From: Struthio camelus
Taxonomy: Eukaryota; Chordata; Aves; Struthioniformes; Struthionidae
NCBI RefSeq assembly: GCF_040807025.1
Contig: NC_090943.1
Coordinates: forward strand, 126,169,400-126,233,399
Direction: 5' to 3'
DNA length: 64,000 nucleotides
Shown here: one piece after another, positions 1-12,200 of the stretch
Numbering within the stretch: the first letter of the stretch is position 1
Layout: every line of letters starts with the position of its first letter
Notes under the pieces: generated by a model
Told to the model about the DNA's origin: nothing
Database searches by the model: none
What the model saw: the letters and a program-made list of their open reading frames with translations, nothing else
Made by a program: the position numbers and the translations under genes

Positions 1-336
1 GATAAAGTTAATTCATCTGTTCATCCAATAAAGAACATTTTCAACAGAGAAAAGGAATAAGAATGCTCTCACATCACAAAGGGTGATGCTAATTTACTTG
101 CTCCTGATCTACTGATTCTTCATGGCCAGAGAGCGGGACAGTTTCATGCAGATGAATTAGCTACAGGAATTTTCTTCAGCCAGGATTTTCTTACACCTGC
201 TTTGATTTTTTTATTAAGTACACATTCTCTGAGCAGGACTCCTATCCCTGCAATTTCTGCTGTAAGGGACTGTTCTTGGCTTGAGAGATCCAGTTTGGTA
301 GACTTGCATCATGTTAGGCTTGGGGCTAGACCCAAA
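1..336. other. Intergenic sequence left of the CR1 element
   Basis: AT-rich single-copy sequence. I see no convincing exon, repeat or regulatory motif. It ends where the CAGAAT-type octamer remnants of the CR1 3' terminus begin. Confidence 0.5.
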
Positions 337-1605
337 GAATGACAGAATCACAGAATGGTTGAGGTTGGAAGGGACCTCTGGAGATCATCTAGTCCAACCC
401 CCCTGCTCAAGCAGGGCCCTCTAGAGCACGTTACACAGGATCGCGTCCAGGCAGCTTTTGAGAATCTCCAGCGAAGGAGACTCCAAAACTGCTCTGGGCA
501 ACCTGTTGCAGTGCTCTGTCACCCTCACAGTCAAGAAGTTTTTCCTCAGGTTCAGATGGAACTTCCTGTGGTTCAGGTTGTGCCCGTTGCCTCTTGTCCT
601 GTTGCTGGGCACCACGGAGAAGAGTCTGGCCTCATCCTCCCTTTAGATATTTGCATACACTGATGAGATCGCCTCTCAATCTTCTCTTCTCCAGGCTGAA
701 CAGGCCCAGCTCCTGCAGTCTTTCTTCATAGGAGAGATGCTCCAGTCCCCCGATCATCTTCGTAGCCCTCCACTGGACTCTCTCCAGTAGTGCCATGACT
801 CTTGTACTGGGGAGCCCAGAACTGGACACAGTACTCCAGGTGAGGCCTCCCCAGGGCTGAGGAGAGGGGCAGGATCACCTCCCTCCACCTGCTGGCAACA
901 CTCTGCCTAATGCACCCCAGGAGACCATTGGCCTTCTTGGCCACAAGGGCACGTTGCTGGCTCATGGTCAACTTGGTGTCCACCAGCACTCCCAGGTCCT
1001 TCTCGGCAGAGCTGCTTTCCAGCAGGTCAACCCCCAGCCTGTACTGGTGCATGGGATTATTCCTCCCTAGGTGCAGGACCCTGCACTTGCCTTTGTTGAA
1101 CTTCAGGAGGTTCCTTTCTGCCCAGCTCTCCAGCCTGTCCAGGTCTCTCTGAATGGCAGCACAGCCTTCTGGTGTGTCAGCCTCTCCCCCCCCAGTTTAG
1201 TATCATCAGCAAACTTGCTGAGGGTGCACTCTGTCCCTTCCTCCAGATCACTGATGAATAAGTTAAGCAATACTGGACCCAGTATTGACCCCTGGGGGAC
1301 ATTGCTAACTACAGGCCTCCATCTTGAGTCTGCACCACTGACCACAACCCTCTGAGCTGTGCCGTCTAGCCGGTTCTCAATCCACCTCACTGTCCACTCA
1401 TCTAACCCACACATCCTGAGCTTGCCTAGGAGGATGTGATGGGAGACAGTGTCAAAAGCCTTGCTGAAATCCAGGTAGACAACATCCACTGCTCTGCCCT
1501 CATCTGCCCAGCCAGTCATTTCATCATAGAAGGCTATCAGATTGGCCAAGCGTGATTTCCCTTTGGTGAATCCATGCTGACTACCCCTGATCAGCTTCTT
1601 GTAAA
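337..1605 (-). mobile_element. CR1-family LINE, 5'-truncated and frame-broken
   Basis: On the minus strand this is the 3' portion of a CR1 non-LTR retrotransposon. The 3' terminus is at the left (337-420): a diagnostic CR1 tail segment (GTTGGACTAGATGATCTCC on the minus strand) followed by degenerate ATTCTGTG-type octamers. Upstream of it, to about 1605, lies the C-terminal half of the reverse transcriptase. The frame at 1549-1103 carries the [13 protein letters not shown] block, the PQGSILGP block and the catalytic FADD box at 1213-1202. The frame is then lost, near a C-run at about 1186-1193. RT C-terminal sequence resumes in other frames at 1052-726 and 829-632. The 5' UTR, ORF1 and endonuclease are missing, as usual for CR1 insertions. 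The reading frame is broken by shifts, so this is a dead copy. It is the longest and least diverged-looking CR1 in the window. Confidence 0.93.
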
Positions 1606-1834
1606 AAGTTCTAAAAATCCAGATCTGTTGCTGTTTAACAGCTGCTTAGTTAGCTCTAGAAATAGATTAATTTGCTAGATGTTCCCCTATATAACCTGCA
1701 AGTCTCCTAAACACTTGCTTGTGCACCCATCCCAGAACTAATATAATAGAAGTTATTAGGTGCCTGGTTTAAGTAGTTAGGGGCCACTAGGATCCAGAAA
1801 CTAGATGGATCATGTACTGAGGGCACTGATCCAA

Positions 1835-1857
1835 TAGGTGTGCTCTGAGCACACCTA
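1835..1857. repeat. 23-bp palindrome with one-base centre
   Basis: The arms TAGGTGTGCTC and GAGCACACCTA are perfect reverse complements around a single T at 1846. The pairing stops at both ends. It lies about 230 bp beyond the 5' truncation point of the CR1 and is not part of a CR1 motif I recognise. Confidence 0.8.
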
Positions 1858-4800
1858 ATACAACCTGCTATCATTGAGTTCAGTGTAAAAATGGTGACAG
1901 GCATGCCCGTCTGGAAGCACAATGAGAGAAATAGGAAAGTTTTCCGGTTAAATGCTTGCCAAGGGGATGTTTTCTATTCCCAGGCAAAGAAGCTTCAAAG
2001 CCACATCCTTGTCTCCAGCAAAGTTCTCTAACCACTGTGTGACATGGCATGAGGGTATTCTTCACCTCTCCTGCTCAGTGAAGCAGGACCATGTGTATTA
2101 GATTCACAGTCTGTGGATTTGAAGCTAACAGCCTAACCAGTAATTATGGTTGCATGGTCATCTTTCATCCCCATATTGAGAAAGTGACTTGCATTCTATC
2201 TTTTCCAGGTTGTTCTAAGCCCTTAGTATGATAGGCTCTGAATCCATCTCTGGTCTCTACAGGGTGCAGGAGTTCAGATGCCCTTCTCACTATACTGCTG
2301 AGGGTGGTATCCTCCTTGTCATGTAGGTTTTGGGGCCTTCTGTAGCTCTCTGCATGTTCTGGAAAGGTACCTTAGATTTTTAATTCATGAGCTGCATTCC
2401 ATGTTGGGGCCAGAAATAAAAAGCTTGCCATTATGATTCCAATAAATCCATAATCCATTTATATACCTGATGAATAGTTTCTGTAGCAAAAGGATGAGAA
2501 GAAGGGCAATTCCCAGGGTCCATGAGCTTGGACAGCTTTAGTGTATTTAGTCCAGTTCGTACAAAATACAAGCATACAACTGTGTGCTTACTAATAGCCC
2601 CTACTGATCCACTTCTGGTCCTGCCCATTTTACTGTGAGTATTATTTGTGCCACAAGGAAGGGACCACCACTCCAGTGAGAAGACGTAAAAGCACGTCTC
2701 CCAGGGACAACTTTGGACCAGCATGACCATCCAGGGAGACTGTCAGGTCTTCCACTCCAAATAGGAAGAAGGTGGGTGCTACTAGCTACAAGAGACCTCA
2801 TGTGCCTCATGGGATGAAAGAGTCCGGAGGAGAGGTAGAAGTGAGAGAAGAGATAGAACATGAATAGGATTAATTTTCATTTTTAAGACTTCAAAGCGGA
2901 ATCAATGATTAAAATTTCAGTCATGTTTGGATCCTGGCAAATATGCAGGGCAGCAAGCACCCAGCATTCAGATGCCTCAGAGTTCTGGAGGGTTTTAGGT
3001 TCAAAACAGTGACTTCAGTATTCAATAGCCCTGGCAAGTGTTAAGAGGAAAGCTCTGGCATGTGTTAAGGATCTCAGAAAGGGGGAGGGGGCTGTGGCCA
3101 AAAGCTCTCAATTTAGGAGTGGGTTTTCTGAGTTTCTATTGCTGCTCATTAAAGCTGCTATTCCTATACCTGGACAAATGAAGAGAAAAAGGACAGGGAG
3201 AGGATGGGGTTCTTAGTTTTGAATGATTGTGTTATCTCACTTCTTGCACTCCCACTCCCAACTTTTTGACAGTACATTCATGGGTGAAATAATTATTGAC
3301 TATGCCTCCTCCCTACTTGAGTTTAGTTAGGCAGTAACAAAGTTTTTTTTTTTTTTGAGATGAGCTTAATCCAGAAACTGAAAATAATGCTCAGTGTTTC
3401 TTAAAGCAATGTCATTATTGCTTGTTAAGGATATTTTTTAGGTTTTAATTTGCTTTTTTTTTTCTCCTCTGTGGTTCTATTTTGAGTTCTAGTATGTCTA
3501 TTGTACACAGGCTGAACTGCTCACTCTGGTTGTTTACGACAATTTTTCCTTGTGTTGCCAGGCTTCTCTTTCACAAAGCATCATTTTGTAGGCCACATAA
3601 AAAACAAATGTTTGTGTGTAAATAAACTGGAAAATGTTAGTTCAACAGCCCTCAAAAGTTGTCTCTAACCCTGACAACATTGTAAGAGCACAGAACACTC
3701 GTGACTAGTTTCAGGTTGGATTCAAAAGCTTTAGTACTTACTTTTATTCAATGCTAAGGGCTTGTTTTATTTGTGCAAATCTAGAATTGAAAAGATTTCC
3801 TTAATTTTGAGCATCTTTAAGATAGGTTCTGCTCATTACACACATTTCAGTCTGGTTCTGCTGAGTGGATAGTGGTCACAGCTGTTGTTATTATTGACGT
3901 GACTGACTGAGATCATGGATTTCAGGGCTGAAGGAGACTTTCTCCATTGCAGGAGCTGGAGACTTGCTTTTCCGGGACAGTCATGCCTGGCTGTCCACAT
4001 CTGGCAGCTATGAGTGGACAGTACTTTGTCCTGTTGTACTTTCACGTGCCACACAAAAGGCCTATCTAGCTCACTTTATGCACGCTTGGACCTTAAGGCT
4101 ATAAGAGCTTGCTGACTTTTTCTTATTAAACTTTCTGGGCAGAACGCTAAACACCATATGGTCTCACTGTGACAGGCATCCTCAGGAGAAAAAGGGGAAG
4201 TTTCCTCTCACTGTATTCTAGGTCTGATGTTTCCAAAGAGCGAGGCAATGGGGAGCGGTCCTCTTACTAGTTTCTTTGCCCTCAAAGATGGCTCAGTAAA
4301 TGGCTACAGCACAGCATCATGGCCTCTCCCTGGCTGTATAATCCACCACACATATATCAGGCCCTTCCACCAGCCCTGGCCTGCATAGGGGTCCCCAAAC
4401 CAGACCCCATCGCTTCAAGGAAAAGAAGTTTTGAGAACCATAGTCTGAAGGCTGATAGGAGAAAAAAATGTGATGTTTAGCATATCGACATGATTTCTCA
4501 GCCCCAAAGAGGAGAAGAGCAGGGACAATGCAGAACTGGGAGAGAAGCATCTCCCTGGGCTAACAGCACATGCAGCAGTAAAACAGTTACAGTGGTGATA
4601 GCAGGTCAACTCCCACAATATATCCCCGAGGCATTTACCAGGAACTGAATAGGGTAGTTTATGTAGATCCTGAGTGGCTGCTTTCTAGCTGCTCCCTGAT
4701 TCTGCCACTCCAGAGAGCAGCTCTGCAGGTGGCACATGTATTCTGCGTCGTTAGCTCTGAAGTGTTGCCTGGGTTTGGGCTGCAGAGGACAGCGCCATCA

Positions 4801-6000
4801 GTGCTCCTTAACTTAGCAAGCTGCACTGAAAAACTTTGTCTGTTTGCTTCAGAAAGACTGATACGAGACCAAGCACAGTTAATGAAATGGATGTGCACAT
4901 TGCACATGCGCAAGTTACTGGATGCTCCTGCCCCCCACCCCTCCCCACAAACCATTGCAACACTCACCAGCAAGCATCATCCCTTGGCTAGACTCTTCGA
5001 CAGCTAGCCATTTTTCTCTGTAAAAAGCAGTTCCTGGAAGGCACTATGATGAATGTAGCCAATCTATGAGAAGTTTATAAAATACAGTATCACAGACAAA
5101 TCATGGGTGGTCCAACTCACTGCCTAGGCTATAAGAGAAGGAAGAGGTGCATCATGTTACAGAATTGCTATGTTGCCTTGCCACGTTTACTGAACTGTGC
5201 CCATCTGCATAACAGCAGACCCATGGCCCATGCATTTGTACACGTTACTCCAGGGCTCATGTATCATTCTGATCTCTTCACCACCCACTCCTGCCTATGG
5301 CTGGTAGCTTGGTCCTCCAACCAGGTGAGCCACTCAGTCACTGGTGAGCAAACAACTAAATCCAAGCTGAAGCAAAACTAGCAGTTTACTACCAGCATAG
5401 CTAGTCTTGCTACCAGAAAACTCCAGCTAGGGTATCTCTAACAGATCTTTGTATAACAAATGCATCACACACAGCCTTGGATTAGAAGAGCGTTGTAGTG
5501 ATTCTAAGTGAATCACTGGAAAGTTAGAAAAAGCCTGAGAGAAGGTGGCCTATGCAACCTTAATTTAGCCCCCTTGTGTGCCTATATCATGAAAAAGTCT
5601 TTAATTACATGGTCACATGCCTTTTCCTACTACTCCTTTCTTTCACCTAGTACATAGAATAAACAGCACTCACTTAATGAGCAGCTAGTCACTATTTTAT
5701 TTCTTCCGTTGCTTAGCATGTGGCCCCATCCTTTGTTTAGCACATGCTTCTCAAGTTCTGCTATGAAAATGTAATAATTAAGTCCCTTGTTGGGTGCTTC
5801 TGTCATACCTATCATTAGAGCATTTGACTGTTTCACGGACATTAATGAATTTATTTCCCTGACTCCACTGCATACTCATTATTTGGTGAGTGTGTACATG
5901 ATGCAACAAAGTTGCATATAGTAATACTAAAAAAGATAAAAACAAGATGCAATTTTTGCAAGGCAAAATTGCCCATGGAAGGGACACATCCGAACTGCTG

Positions 6001-6038
6001 AGTAATTTCAGATTAGCAGAGTAATTTCAGATTAGTCT
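6001..6038. repeat. Tandem duplication, 19-bp unit, two copies
   Basis: AGTAATTTCAGATTAG occurs at 6001 and again at 6020. The unit is 19 bp, and the copies differ only in the last bases (CAG versus TCT). It is probably a replication-slippage duplication. Confidence 0.8.
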
Positions 6039-6159
6039 AGAAGTCCTCCTTCAACTAGCCTGCATGAAATAGGCTACCACTTAATAGATATGTTATCCTG
6101 ACCAGTGACAGATCTAACTCTTTTTAATTACCAAGGATCTCAACACAAAATTTTGTAGA

Positions 6160-6163
<4 letters not shown>

Positions 6164-6211
<48 letters not shown>

Positions 6212-6224
6212 TGCGCGCACACAA
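6164..6224. repeat. Compound microsatellite (GT)n-(GA)n-(GC/CA)
   Basis: About 14 GT units (to about 6192) pass directly into about 9 GA units (to 6211), then a short GTGCGCGCACAC stretch. The alternating purine-pyrimidine ends can adopt Z-DNA, and the GA part is a homopurine tract. Expected to be length-polymorphic. Confidence 0.9.
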
Positions 6225-9200
6225 GCACAGGTGGGAGATTTACAAGAAAAATATTGCAGAAGAAATCGTACCCAAAAAAGCATTAGAGCCACCACTGAAG
6301 CATGCAGTTATACCATAAATTCTCCCTACTAGCTTCATGACCAAAATCATGGGGCAGTCAGGAGCTTGTAACTTTCTTCCACGTGCCTCTTTTTCATATG
6401 TAGTGTGAGTTGTCACATGCTTGTCTCTGCATGCTTGGGGAGAGCCATAAAAAGGAAACTTGTAACAAGTCAATATTAAGAGAATAAGGAGCTCTGTTAT
6501 TAATAAAAACATCAACTGCACGAGTAACTGTTGCATTACAGCATTCCTGCCCTCTGCAAACTTACCTCCAGGGACAGCACCTCCAAACTCTCCTTTTCCC
6601 AGTCCCAGAAGAAAGATTTGAGCAAAGTTTATGAAGTTCTTGGGGATGGGCCCCACTCTCCTCAAGGTAAGAGCAGTGCCAATTCTGACCCACTCAGGCT
6701 ACTTAGGAAGCAGTTTCTGTCTGCCTGGGTGTAGTCACTCCTGGAATGACCTCGCCCTGGAATCTGAAATGAAATGGTGAAGTAAATCAAAAATGGTGTT
6801 TTGATAGGGTCTGTGATCAGCAAAGTGACCATAGAAAGGAAGAAGATCCTGTTGTATTTACTTCTTACTTGGGAAATGGTTAATTACACTGTCCAGATCA
6901 GTCTTCTGATGAGTAGAGGAACAAGAGTGTCCAGAACCTCCTTGAGTTGTACTGTATCTTGGATCACCTCAAGAAAGAGATCAGCTGCATTTTGACACCT
7001 GATGTTAGAAAGAAATAGAGCTGCTGGCATTGGGACTTCCCAAATGGAATATGTACATATGCTCTAAGAAAGGCAGGCAAGACAAATTCAACACTTCATC
7101 TCAATTTGTTTTTGGAAGGCTTGCAATAGACCCTGTGTTTCCTGGAGGTGTCCGAGTTATTATCTGTACTGTATTGCTGATCTGCCCATATCTGGTAGAT
7201 ATGGCTGACTTTGACCAAAAGAAGAGATGTTTTGTTTAGTTCAAATTAGCATGGTACATGTTTGCTCATATTAGGTCCAGTTTCCTACCAAAATTCTACC
7301 CATCTCCCCAAATAGCCTGCTATAATTTACTCTCAATATACACTTTTCCACTTTTGGTCCTCTTTTCAGAGACTGAAAAGGAACGCTTCAGTTCTAGAGA
7401 AGAAACATTTCCAGGAAGGAATCACAGTGGATGGCTGGAGGAAACTATATGGAATTGGCTTCATGACGTAAGGATTTTGAAGGGGGAAGAGAACTGGATT
7501 CCTCTTCCTTCTTCTTATTTACTATTATATCTAAAAAAAAAAAAAAAGTAAATCACTGTGGGACATTGATTTTAAAAGTGTATCACTACATCATGATCCA
7601 TTTTTTTTAAGTTGTAAAAGCTATCTAACTAGCAATGTCAGTAAAAGAACTCTATTTCTCTGAGTACTTATATTTAGTGTGGTTAAAGGACACAGTAAAA
7701 TTGAAACTAATTTGCTGTGAATACTGGTGCACTAGACCATGAGGCTGTGTTAGTAGAAAGCTTTATGTGACACGCAGATTACAGCCTATTTTTTATTGTC
7801 AGACTCAATCCTTCATTCATACAAATACAAAGTCAGAACCCTAATTACTTCTGTTAGAAATGCTGCAGCTTATTAAGAAGGGGGCATAAGTCTTTCGCTG
7901 TAAATTCTTGATCATGGCATTGCAATTCCAAGCCATTTGTAAAATGTTCCAGCATTTAATTTACAGTCTGTTTCTCTCTTTATGTGGGTTCTGATTGCAA
8001 AATCGTCAATCATTATACAATATTAGCCATGTGATGAACCATGTACCTACTTGTTAGCTCTGGCTCCAAAATAACCCCATTAGTCCCTTCCTCATCATCT
8101 CCTGTTCCTTCTAATTGCTTACAGGCACACTGAAAAATTTTGCCTTTTGGTCAATCATCTTGCTCTTTTCTAACAATGAAAATTTCAGGCAGATTCAGTA
8201 ACGATCCTTCTAGTATTCATCTAGTGCTACACGCTTCATGGACAGGTTTTGAAACTCTTCATTATTAAGCAAATGTTCTGCCCATGCATTGGGAGCTATT
8301 TTTTTACCTCAGCTGGAAATCCTGACGGCTGAAAGATGTTTTAGCTACAATGTGGCCTGTGCTAGAAGCCATATAAATCCATACGGTGATGTGATGCCAG
8401 TGGAGCACAGCCCAGAACAAACATGTGAAATCACCATGTCTGATAACAAAAGTTAGAGGAGGCTACCAGAGTAGCAGAGACCAGGGTCATGCCGTAAGAC
8501 ATGACGTAACTTAACATTTTAAAATGAGATGTTTATAAAACCCCACAGAGCGATGTTTAGCACATCCTTGGGCAAATTATGCTGCAGGGGAAACCTCATA
8601 TCACCAGGTAGCTGTTAAGACAATGCCCTTTATGAAAACTTGCCCTAGATTCAACAGCTCCAGGCTATCATCTCTTTTCCACCCAAAAACCACGAGTGCC
8701 GAGTGGAAATGGTCAGTGGCTCACAGCTAGGCTGATCTGGCAGGTGGAGTGAGAGAGAAGTGACAGCAATTTTCTCAGGCAGGCTGCTACTGGTGAACAC
8801 ATTTTTCACGTACATATTCCCCTGCACAGTGCTAGCATAGCTTTCTTGGGATGTTTTTATGTCACTTTGCTTTTGTGTTTCTGATGTCAGTGTGTGCATT
8901 ATGCATAGAAGTGTATGCCCTGGCTGATCCAGTGGGAAACTATACATATTTAATAGTATAGACAGTATAGACCTGGCATGTAGGTAAAGATTTTGACTAG
9001 GATAGATTTTGAAAGGTCTGCCTAAAAAAAGCCTCTGAAAGCCCCTGAGCCATCAGTAAATGATACCCTATGTTGTAAATGGATTGGGAGTACACTAGCC
9101 AAATGCTGTATTGGAAGCAGCTTTCCTGTAAATAAATTAACATCCAGATCTGTATGTTTTTTCAGTATCACCTAAGAAGCAAGAGCAGGTAGCAGAAGTA

Positions 9201-12200
9201 AAAAGTACTATGTCTGTGTTGCTGGATCTGGTTTCCTGTGAGCTACGAGCCCTGAATACCTTTGCCTTTTTTTCTTTTTGAGAAACTTTAGTAAACTTCT
9301 TCAGTTTAATAAGGAATTCACCATGCAGCCACCTTCAGAAACCAAACTAAGCTTTGGGGATTAATGGACTTTGCTGTTTTCCTGGGGCAGTCGAAAGAGA
9401 AGTCAGCAGTTTGACTTGGCAGCAACACAAAGTTTAAAGTGTCTGTTTGTTTCCAGAATTCTAACTTGGTATTTTTGAAAAGTTTATAATCTTCTCTCTA
9501 AATACGCTAAGATAAAATAATACTCATTGTCTTACAAAATTTTCAGGAAGGGGAAAGAGACTGATAACTTTCTTTAGAGTTCCTGCTTTATTATACAAGG
9601 TTGCATTCAACATGTTGACAGAAGTGCAATGACAAACCTCAAAGTAAGGTATCGTGTAGTTATATGGTACTTCTTACTAACATGAGTGAAAATAAAACCC
9701 AAATTGCAAATACATTACCCCTCTCTGAAAGAGTTTAACTCCTGGTTCCATTTCTCTATTACTGCCTACTCTGCTCACTGAAATAAAAACACCAAATAAG
9801 GTCCTGTTTCCGCAAGGGAACCCTCTAAGTAAACACGTTTTCATGATTCAGGAGATGATAATGGTGATGTCCTGCTCCAGCTGGAGGAGGGAAAAGTAAA
9901 CAAATTAAAAATTTTTTTTATATCTACACCTGGTGGTCCTGGAGGAACCCTCTAGTGACATACCATACAGCCATCAGGCTGCATGTTCAGACAGTGAAAT
10001 CTACTAAAAATCAAAATTTCTAGTCAGATTTTGATAGCTATTATTTGTGCTTTCATCATCAAACCTTTCCTAGTGCACAAAGCATGATAGGACAGTCTCT
10101 TGCACCTCCCCTTCCTTCCCAGGAATGAAAGGGGATCGCTTTTTAACAATGCATTATCTGTACTGCATAACATGCTAGTGGAAAAAGCAAATTCAGTGTC
10201 CATAGTTGAAACTATTCATAAGCATTTATTCTGCAACAAGAAGTCAGGATTTGAATAGCCAGTAAGGAACGTCAGAGCCGAAATATGCTATGGCAAATGT
10301 AGGTCTTGCTGGATGGTGCAAAGCAGCCATTTTGTTTTGCCATCTGGGCTGCGTCCAAACTGAGCATTTGATGTCATACTGGGCACAGCATTATCACATG
10401 CTGGAACCGCAAAACAGAGCTTGCTGGGCTCCCGGTATGAGCATTATTCTGCCTGAATCAAAAATACTACCTGGTGCTGTTCTCTCTTGTAAAATGTGTT
10501 TCTTCAAAGTTGGCTAGCATGGCCTATCAGATCTGACTTCTACGTCTGCACAGATCTTTTGTTTCTGCTTCTGCTGCATGCAAAACCCCGTCTCTGTTCC
10601 TCTTCCTTTCTTTCTCAGCCTCTTCATTTCTTCTACGTTCCCACCAATGAGGGAGGAAAAAATGGAAGCGGCAACTGTTCTTTCAGATCTGTCCTAAAAT
10701 TGCTACATCATCATAGTTTGACGGTATTGGTGAAGCAAGGGATTTCAAAGCCTTTCCACACTGTACACGTGGACAGCCTGCTGTTCCTTGCTGAGCTAGC
10801 AACCTGCAGACCTACGTAACTGAAACCCCTGCTGCTTTCTCTGCCATCAAGAGCACTATGCAGCTTCATGTTATTCCTGCTCCACATACCTCTCTCCAGC
10901 TAGGCAAGACCCCTCAAATCTCTCTAAGTGGCCCAGAATTCTCCCTCATATCACCACCCATAAGAAAATCTTACCTGTGTGCCTGCTTCACAGAGTAGTA
11001 TAAAAAAAGGATGAGTTTACTAATCATTGTTTTATTTTTAAATGCAAAGTATCCAGAAGCATTGAGCTCTGATTACACAAGAGCAGCTTACCTCTTAAGT
11101 ATCTACATTTCAAAAAAGAATCACAGCTTAAAAAGGGAGGCAAGAAGGGCTTTAAAACACAAATGTTCTGGTGGTTAGGAGTCACTGTTGTTTAAAAAAA
11201 AAAACACCCCCACACCCACACCCACAGAAAACACCAAAACGAAAAACTCTATAAGAGGAAACATTTAGTGGGGCTGGTGCCCGTGGCCTTAATTGGAAAA
11301 TTAGAAATTAAGATGAGGGAAGCGTATAGTGTTTGTAGATTTTCACTGCATGCACTTTACCCAGGAGATTACATTATCAGAAACACACTCCCATCTACTT
11401 CTAGTATCTCTTTTTTCTGATTAAATTAGACAAAGTTGAGCTACACGTTAGGGGCAGGAAGATTATTTTCTTATGTAGCAGTGGAACTGAGAGAAACCTT
11501 TACAGAAATGATTTTGTACAGGTGACTTGAAGAGAAATGATCCCAGTTTAAAGTGCATTTTTCATAGATACTTCCACCACATTTAACAGCCAAATGAGGT
11601 CTGTACACGTTACCTGCTAACAGCTGAAGAGGTTAATGGAGACATTGGTATGAACAAATAAACAGGATAGCTAACCTGATGTCAGCCACCTAAGGTTTTA
11701 CCATCGCCTATTCTCTACTGCTTCCGGCCAGATGAGACATGGCTACATCAGGGCATGTAACTGGGATCTCCCTACTCTAAAACTTTTTCCTTTTCAATTG
11801 AAGAACAATCTCCTGTCAATCTTTCCTTGGGAGAGAAAGTTTTATTTGCTTCTACCCTGAAGAAGGAGATATCGCATGAAGGCATTTACAATGTATTCAC
11901 ACAGAAGAAAACCAAAGAGGTGAAGGAAGGTTGCATTCAAGCATTAAAAACAAACAAATGTGTTTACACATCTCAGAGAAGCAACATATGAGGAAAGAGA
12001 AGTTTTGAATCAAAATTATACTGAATGGGATTGGAAATCAAACCCCAGGGGAAAGCAGAACTAGCAAGGTATTATCCACTGAAAGGCAAGAACATCCCAT
12101 GAAAATGACTAGTATATCCATTGTCACAAATGACTTTGAGATCAGTGAAGCGGAGATATTTAGTGAGTTGGCATTGCTCAAAATCTACTAATCTCCATGA

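Larger units (their letters stand above)
1606..6160. other. Intergenic sequence, no gene recognised
   Basis: Mostly unique AT-rich DNA. Open frames are short (about 100 residues or fewer), often overlap on both strands, and resemble no protein I know. An A/T-rich patch with T-runs lies at 3340-3470. A perfect palindrome at 1835-1857 and a 19-bp tandem duplication just beyond the right edge, at 6001-6038, are described separately. If gene order follows mammals, PAG1 would lie further left, but no PAG1 exon is seen. Confidence 0.5.

Noticed and set aside
337..1605. CR1 reverse transcriptase as a functional gene
   Set aside because: Several frameshifts, and the 5' half of the element is absent.
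5496..5516. Inverted repeat AGTGATTC...GAATCACT
   Set aside because: An eight-base stem with a small loop. Too short to be notable without conservation.
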